Part shown: piece by piece, positions 7,811-10,649 of the stretch
Numbering within the stretch: the first letter of the stretch is position 1
Layout: the number at the start of each line of letters is the position of its first letter
DNA from: CAYWBI01 sp964456445
GTDB lineage: Bacteria > Calditrichota > Calditrichia > Calditrichales > J004
Assembly: GCA_964456445.1 (NCBI GenBank)
Contig: CAYWBI010000131.1
Location: 1 to 10,649 of the forward strand
Direction of reading: 5' to 3'
DNA: 10,649 nt
Translations under genes and position numbers: made by a program
The notes under the pieces: model-generated
Seen by the model: only the letters and a program-made list of their open reading frames with translations
What the model was told of the DNA's origin: nothing
Databases searched by the model: none

Positions 7811-8020
7811 ATTTTGTGTTGACGAGGCTACATGTTCGTGTGTGGCAAGATAGTTTAAATACGCTTGAACTTCCGCTGCGGCCATCCGCGCCGGATGGCG
7901 CAGGTTATTAAATTTAATAAAACGGGTTATCCAGGCAACATAGGCTTTTTCGGTCCGCATGCTGTAGTGTTTGGCGCGGATTTTCTCCCGAACCTGTTGT
8001 AATAATTTTTTACCGGCCAT
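7790..8020 (-). CDS. intI: IntI N-terminal fragment
   Basis: This 76-residue fragment is the start of the integron integrase. Residues 1-70 are a SAM-like core-binding domain (LLQQVREKIRAKHYSMRTEKAYVAWITRF and further), the part that grips attachment-site DNA. The last six residues, SPSEIT, and the TAA stop come from the inserted element. The start is firm: ATG at 8020 with a very strong AGGGGGG ribosome binding site four bases upstream and a promoter about 30 bases above. The domain is cut before its last helix, so it may not fold stably alone. Confidence 0.85.
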   Translation of the reverse strand: MAGKKLLQQVREKIRAKHYSMRTEKAYVAWITRFIKFNNLRHPARMAAAEVQAYLNYLATHEHVASSTQNSPSEIT

Positions 8021-8038
8021 AATTCCCCCCTAATGCAC

Positions 8039-8060
8039 TTTCGTACACCATAATACGAAA
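8039..8060. promoter_or_regulatory. 22-bp palindrome over the intI -10 box
   Basis: TTTCGTA at 8039-8045 and TACGAAA at 8054-8060 are perfect inverted copies separated by 8 bases. The right half overlaps the predicted intI -10 hexamer. This is the expected place for a repressor site. In proteobacterial integrons intI is controlled by LexA, but this palindrome matches neither the CTG-N10-CAG nor the GAAC-N4-GTTC LexA box, so the binding protein is unknown. Confidence 0.55.
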
Positions 8061-8077
8061 TTAAAATAAAAAGTCAA
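8050..8077 (-). promoter_or_regulatory. intI promoter
   Basis: On the minus strand, TTGACT (8077-8072) is followed after 16 bases by TATTAT (8055-8050). Each hexamer matches the sigma70 consensus at five of six positions. The -10 lies about 30 bases upstream of the intI ATG. If the host uses a Bacteroidota-type sigma factor, this sigma70 reading is less reliable. Confidence 0.6.
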
Positions 8078-8239
8078 TACGCGGTTTGTTTTTTTTATTG
8101 AATGGATAACCTTTTTATTTACATGACTTAGCTCAAAGAACGAAAAAGCAAAGCGTGTTCGCGGCGCGGTTTGTTTTGGGCAAAAAGGTGGCCTAAGTTC
8201 TTGGGTTAAAGGAGATTAGCGCCTCAATCTACCCCATAC

Positions 8240-8262
8240 AAAGCGCGCCCTGTGCGCGCTTT
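8240..8262. other. Perfect 9-bp stem hairpin beside the candidate Pc
   Basis: AAAGCGCGC at 8240-8248 and GCGCGCTTT at 8254-8262 pair perfectly around the 5-base loop CCTGT. The right arm overlaps the TTGACA -35 of the candidate cassette promoter by two bases. There is no following T-run on the plus strand. On the minus strand the hairpin is followed by TGTATGGGG, also not a terminator tail. An operator or an RNA barrier is possible. Confidence 0.6.
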
Positions 8263-8288
8263 GACATATTAACAAACTTATGTATAAC
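8261..8288 (+). promoter_or_regulatory. Candidate cassette promoter Pc
   Basis: TTGACA (8261-8266), a perfect -35, is followed after 16 bases by TATAAC (8283-8288), five of six matches to the -10. It points into the cassettes and lies about 70 bases before the first cassette boundary. In integrons the shared promoter of the cassette array sits in this position or within intI. Sigma factor preference of the host is unknown. Confidence 0.55.
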
Positions 8289-8358
8289 CCTTGAAATTAA
8301 GATATTTATGTCGTAAGGTTAGGATAGCAAGGCGAGAAGTGATCTCGCTAATATAATG

Positions 8359-9267
8359 TTAGAGCGATAGAATTGGTGAAAGTTTCATATGTTTAAATCT
8401 TATCTGAAGGTTATAAGGTACAGTTCAGCCATTCTATGCATTTTTGTTATAACCCTACATTTCATAAATGGAAAGAATGGCTTCATCGGTTTATTTAAGC
8501 TTATAACCTCTCTCGATATTCAAGTGTACTCGGCGGTGCTTGTTCTTATTCATTCACCTTTTCTGTTTTATGGCATATATCGGTTATTTAGGTTTCTATT
8601 TTCATTCCATCGATATAAGACTATTTCAATCATTGCTCTTTTACCAATTCTCTTTTTTGGCAATCAATTATGGCAAAAAGCATACTCGGATAGCATATTT
8701 AAGAAACTGGATGAAAACTATAAGCCTGTTAATGCCGATTACGTTGGGGGTACGGATTATAAAGATTATAGATGGAAATCTCTTGTTTCAATCGATTGTG
8801 GAATTATCGAATATGAAGAAGTATCATTTCCAACCGATTCAACAGCCCTTATCAAAACAAGGGGCTTTCATGCTTCAAATTTCGTTCATGTTATAGATTT
8901 TCTTGGATTGATTCATCCCGAAGAGTCTGCTTACGAATATAAAATAAAACAAGATACACTTTATTTCTATGATGATACGACTTTTGACAGAAGGACTATA
9001 GTAAAACGAAACTTTAGATTTGAAAACAATGAGTTAATTGTTGAACCTGGGAGATTTTACGAACTCAAATAACTTTTCGGTAGCGCCAGATCGATCATTT
9101 GCTGCAAATCGTCATTTTATATGGTTCATCAGAGCGTTGGCGCTAACTTGTGTGTCAACCTGATGGCGGGGCGGCAGCATGATTTTCAAAGTTTGGTGTT
9201 CTTAATTAAGTTTTGTGTAATCTGCACGCGAGGTGCTCTGAATGCCCCGCCACAGGTTACACCGTCG
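8359..9267 (+). mobile_element. Integron gene cassette 1
   Basis: The cassette runs from the G^TTAGAGC crossover at 8358/8359 to the crossover in attC1 at 9267/9268. It carries one gene on the plus strand and its attC. Its own first bases, with the preceding G, read GTTAGAGC; the attC1 R'' box GCGCTAAC complements this at 7 of 8 positions. That is what an excised circular cassette requires. Confidence 0.75.
8389..9072 (+). CDS. Cassette-encoded membrane protein of unknown function
   Basis: I do not recognise this 227-residue protein. Three hydrophobic helices are predicted by eye at about 7-25, 47-68 and 78-93. They are followed by a soluble C-terminal domain (about 100-227) rich in Tyr, Asp and aromatic residues with alternating beta-like segments (for example YEYKIKQDTLYFYDDTTF and NNELIVEPGRFYEL). 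That pattern suggests a small beta-sandwich or barrel, perhaps outside the membrane. The ATG at 8389 has a weak GGTGAAAG ribosome binding site and lies 30 bases inside the cassette, typical for a cassette gene. The gene is visibly more AT-rich than the chromosomal genes to the left, which fits recent acquisition. Confidence 0.75.
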   Translation: MFKSYLKVIRYSSAILCIFVITLHFINGKNGFIGLFKLITSLDIQVYSAVLVLIHSPFLFYGIYRLFRFLFSFHRYKTISIIALLPILFFGNQLWQKAYSDSIFKKLDENYKPVNADYVGGTDYKDYRWKSLVSIDCGIIEYEEVSFPTDSTALIKTRGFHASNFVHVIDFLGLIHPEESAYEYKIKQDTLYFYDDTTFDRRTIVKRNFRFENNELIVEPGRFYELK

Positions 9268-9275
9268 TTATGTGC
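9140..9275 (+). repeat. attC recombination site of cassette 1
   Basis: The R'' box GCGCTAAC is at 9140-9147 and the R' box GTTATGTGC at 9267-9275. Between them GTGT-C-AACCTG-A-TGGCGGGGC (9152-9172) pairs with GCCCCGCCACAGGTTACAC (9244-9262): 19 base pairs with two unpaired bases, C9156 and A9163, all on the left arm. Unpaired bases on one arm are the hallmark that lets IntI select the bottom strand. The loop is 71 bases long and includes the palindrome CTTAATTAAG at 9201-9210. Crossover is predicted at 9267/9268. Confidence 0.88.
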
Positions 9276-10315
9276 TTGGGCTTATGGAAAAATATTGTTA
9301 TGAATAATGAAAAAAAATTTGCTTGTATTGTTATCCAAAAACTTTGGCATAAACTTCCACCTGATGCAATTTATCAATTAACCGACTATGTGTCCTTCAA
9401 GCTAAAACTTCCTGAAATGAACCATGAACCATGGAAAGAATGGCTAGGTTTGGATTGGGACGATATAGAAGCCTCAAATGCAATTATCCTTGCGGAAAAA
9501 CCAACAAATAATCCTGATGTCATGGATGGGGAAAATGAGAATTTAAAAACTTTATGTCTTCAGACTTGGCTGGCATTGCAAGTCACAGGATCATTCGATA
9601 TTGATAGTGCGTTTCTGTTAACTGGGTCGATTAAAGATCATGTTTTAGATATTCGTCAAGAGATAAGGTTAAGCACTTGGTATCATCCAAGTGATGAAAG
9701 TTTTTATTTTCCAATTGAGATTAATCATATAGAATTACTGAATGAAATTCTCCAAAAAGTTTTACTTATTTATAACGCATCAGTTGATGAATTTGAAAGA
9801 CTCAAAAGGGGTTTACGCTGTTTTCAAAAAGCATGTTATGAATATTTACAAGATTTTCGTTTACCAATGTTTGTTCGATCAATTGAAGCATTAATCAAAC
9901 CTGAAATTGGGAAAACCAAAAAGCAATTTTGGCAGCGTGTTCCAATATTGTGTCCGGATTATATAAAACCTCAACACAAATATGAAGATTTACTCAAAAA
10001 GATATACGATCTAAGATCAGATTTAGACCATCTCCATGGGCCAGCGCATGAAACTGATAAGGATGCAATTCTTCTTAGTCACCAAAGTGAAGAAATAGCA
10101 AGGATAGTCAATAGATTTGTACTTTTAGATTCAGATATAGAAAGGAAGTATAAAACTGATTCTCAGATAGAAAATCTATGGATCACGTAATCATCATAGC
10201 ACATAACACAGCGCTTAACACGGACGCTCACACGCGGGCGGTTAATTGGCAATCGCAAGCTTTTTCCCGCGCGGCGCCGGTTAGCTTGGTACGAACCGCG
10301 CAGTAAGTTTTGGAG
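9268..10315 (+). mobile_element. Integron gene cassette 2
   Basis: This cassette runs from the attC1 crossover to the attC2 crossover at 10315/10316. Its first bases with the preceding G are GTTATGTGC, and the R'' box of its own attC at 10199-10207 is GCACATAAC, a perfect 9/9 complement. This identifies the two ends as belonging to one circular cassette. It carries one plus-strand gene. Confidence 0.85.
9300..10190 (+). CDS. Cassette-encoded protein with probable ApeA-like HEPN domain
   Basis: This is a 296-residue soluble protein. The N-terminal part (1-150) is not recognised. From about residue 160 to 275 it looks all-helical, with the order of segments seen in ApeA-type HEPN domains: LRCFQKACYEYLQDFRLPMFVRSIEALI (172-199), GKTKKQFWQRVPIL (204-217), then YEDLLKKIYDLRSDLDHLHG (228-247). 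The last segment contains R239-SDLD-H244, the R-X4-H signature of HEPN ribonucleases. Many HEPN proteins act in phage defence or toxin systems, so an RNA-cleaving defence role is a reasonable guess, not shown. The reading frame is open back to 9213, but that would start inside the attC hairpin loop; ATG at 9300, 33 bases inside the cassette, is preferred. No partner antitoxin is present in the cassette. Confidence 0.78.
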   Translation: MNNEKKFACIVIQKLWHKLPPDAIYQLTDYVSFKLKLPEMNHEPWKEWLGLDWDDIEASNAIILAEKPTNNPDVMDGENENLKTLCLQTWLALQVTGSFDIDSAFLLTGSIKDHVLDIRQEIRLSTWYHPSDESFYFPIEINHIELLNEILQKVLLIYNASVDEFERLKRGLRCFQKACYEYLQDFRLPMFVRSIEALIKPEIGKTKKQFWQRVPILCPDYIKPQHKYEDLLKKIYDLRSDLDHLHGPAHETDKDAILLSHQSEEIARIVNRFVLLDSDIERKYKTDSQIENLWIT

Positions 10316-10324
10316 TTATGTGGC
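10199..10324 (+). repeat. attC recombination site of cassette 2
   Basis: R'' GCACATAAC (10199-10207) and R' GTTATGTGGC (10315-10324) pair over 8 bases (CACATAAC with GTTATGTG). Inside, CGCGGG (10233-10238) pairs with CCCGCG (10266-10271), and CTTA with TAAG nearer the ends, so the internal stem is weaker and less regular than in attC1. Length about 125 bases is in the normal attC range. The site begins nine bases after the stop codon of the cassette gene. Crossover is predicted at 10315/10316. Confidence 0.8.
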
Positions 10325-10529
10325 CTTTGGGGGCCGCTGAAGCAAAACATCAAGCTTTAGGAATCCGATATTTCCTGTTTTTTTAATCGTAATGTAAAAC
10401 CTGATCCTGCTTTTAGCAAGCGCATCGACCTGAATATAAAATATTCCTGATTTTAGATACAGCATCCCCACAGGACCGGGCCCTTCAATCAAATCAAACC
10501 ACGCAAAAACCAATAAAAACAGATAAAAT
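10325..10529. other. Gene-poor stretch after attC2
   Basis: No convincing gene is seen. An open minus-strand frame covers most of it but has no good start and runs into the attC boundary. A small hairpin, GAATAT-AAA-ATATTC, lies at 10432-10446. If the array continues, this would be the first part of a third cassette that begins with TTATGTGG. Confidence 0.4.
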
Positions 10530-10649
10530 TTATCCTGTTCGTTTGTACCTTTCGTTTTGAAATGAGAGCCTAACCTGTCCGGTATCTATCAGTTGGTTAA
10601 GAAAGAGCGTAAGCGGCAGTTTTTCCAAAGCGTCGCGCATCGTATTGTC
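10530..10649 (-). CDS. C-terminal end of an unidentified protein (partial)
   Basis: The minus frame is open from the window edge to a TAA at 10530-10532, giving 39 residues that begin DNTMRDALEKLPLTLFLNQL and end NERYKRTG. The composition, an amphipathic helix followed by a polar tail, looks like real coding sequence, but the fragment is too short to assign. Its orientation is opposite to the cassettes, so it could be a reversed cassette gene or the gene flanking the end of the array. Confidence 0.4.
   Translation of the reverse strand, partial: DNTMRDALEKLPLTLFLNQLIDTGQVRLSFQNERYKRTG

Larger units (their letters stand above)
6773..8020 (-). pseudogene. intI: Integron integrase gene split by a GIY-YIG element
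   Basis: The gene encodes an IntI-type tyrosine recombinase that integrates and excises gene cassettes at attI and attC. It is interrupted by the insert at 7529-7810. The upstream part gives 70 residues ending VASSTQN; the downstream part continues KALNAINFLYKEILNQ and then the catalytic domain. Both parts are in the same frame, and precise removal of 282 bases would restore about 321 residues, the usual IntI length. The IntI-specific extra region is present (LPYALAKKYPGRAKEFAW then DPRSNVLRRHHQHES), distinguishing it from XerC/D. The split falls inside the N-terminal core-binding domain, in its last helix, so the product is probably inactive unless the fragments reassociate or the insert is removed. 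No other frameshift or stop is seen. Confidence 0.9.
8101..8366 (+). other. Candidate attI region and integron leader
   Basis: This gene-free stretch lies between the intI promoter and the first cassette, where attI is found in integrons. It ends at GTTAGAGCG (8358-8366), a fit to the cassette insertion core G^TTRRRY apart from the last base. Just before it is a hairpin, GCGAGA-AGTGA-TCTCGC (8332-8348), and a second GTTAG at 8318-8322 that could be an accessory integrase-binding site. A weaker inverted repeat (CAAAGAAC 8134-8141 with GTTCTTGG 8197-8204, 7/8) lies further upstream. attI sites are poorly conserved, so the exact limits are not defined. Confidence 0.55.

Noticed and set aside
6773..8020. 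Sequencing frameshift as the cause of the split integrase
   Set aside because: Both integrase parts are in the same frame and are separated by a complete unrelated gene with inverted-repeat ends. A base-calling error does not explain this.
9213..9299. Upstream extension of the HEPN cassette gene
   Set aside because: The extra 29 codons lie in the attC hairpin loop and right arm and before the cassette boundary at 9268. They would belong to another cassette after recombination. The ATG at 9300 is preferred.
9121..9303. Plus-strand open frame of 60 codons over attC1
   Set aside because: It covers the attC stem and loop in a frame other than the cassette gene and has no family features.
10316..10513. 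Minus-strand open frame of 65 codons just after attC2
   Set aside because: It begins with TTG without a ribosome binding site, its stop lies in the attC R' box, and its composition does not look like a folded protein. The stretch is treated as non-coding.
1..10649. CRISPR array, tRNA or rRNA genes
   Set aside because: No regularly spaced repeats and no recognisable tRNA or rRNA segments were seen on reading both strands; this was by eye without a covariance search.

Overview
The window looks like a chromosomal segment from an uncultured or little-studied bacterium of the FCB group (Bacteroidota, Calditrichota, Marinimicrobia or a relative). This is an inference from three features: a BshC protein for bacillithiol synthesis, a serine palmitoyltransferase of the Bacteroidota type, and AT-rich intergenic repeats of the 'ctttgcggt' kind. 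No rRNA or tRNA gene was seen.

Region 1 (1-3974) is a minus-strand gene group read from right to left: an extended SDR NAD-dependent epimerase/reductase, a SAM methyltransferase overlapping it by 14 bases, bshC, and a small two-helix membrane protein. Region 2 (4130-6740) is on the plus strand, divergent from the epimerase. It holds a serine palmitoyltransferase-like alpha-oxoamine synthase and, after a repeat-containing gap, a YghO-like GNAT protein. Together with the divergent reductase these match the three enzyme classes of the bacterial ceramide pathway known from Caulobacter: Spt, bCerS and CerR. A repeat of about 110 bp occurs near the left end (51-161) and again between the two plus-strand genes (5460-5567).

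Region 3 (6773-10322 and beyond) is an integron. An IntI-type tyrosine recombinase gene lies on the minus strand, convergent with the GNAT gene and divergent from the cassettes. It is split by an insert of about 282 bp that carries nothing but a GIY-YIG nuclease gene and has 16-bp imperfect terminal inverted repeats (14/16). The two integrase fragments are in the same frame, and removing the insert restores an uninterrupted protein of about 321 residues. Upstream of intI are a sigma70-like promoter with a 22-bp palindrome over its -10, a candidate attI region, and an outward promoter candidate (Pc) next to a perfect 9-bp hairpin.

Two cassettes follow on the plus strand. The first encodes a three-helix membrane protein of unknown function. 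The second encodes a protein with a probable ApeA-type HEPN domain and an R-X4-H motif. Each cassette ends in an attC site whose R'' box is the complement of that cassette's own first bases (7/8 for cassette 1, 9/9 for cassette 2), which is what integron circularisation predicts. The first attC also forms a long hairpin with two unpaired bases on one arm. The right edge holds the tail of an unidentified minus-strand gene.

The main points for a second look are the minimal GIY-YIG element inside the integrase, the HEPN cassette, and the ceramide gene trio.
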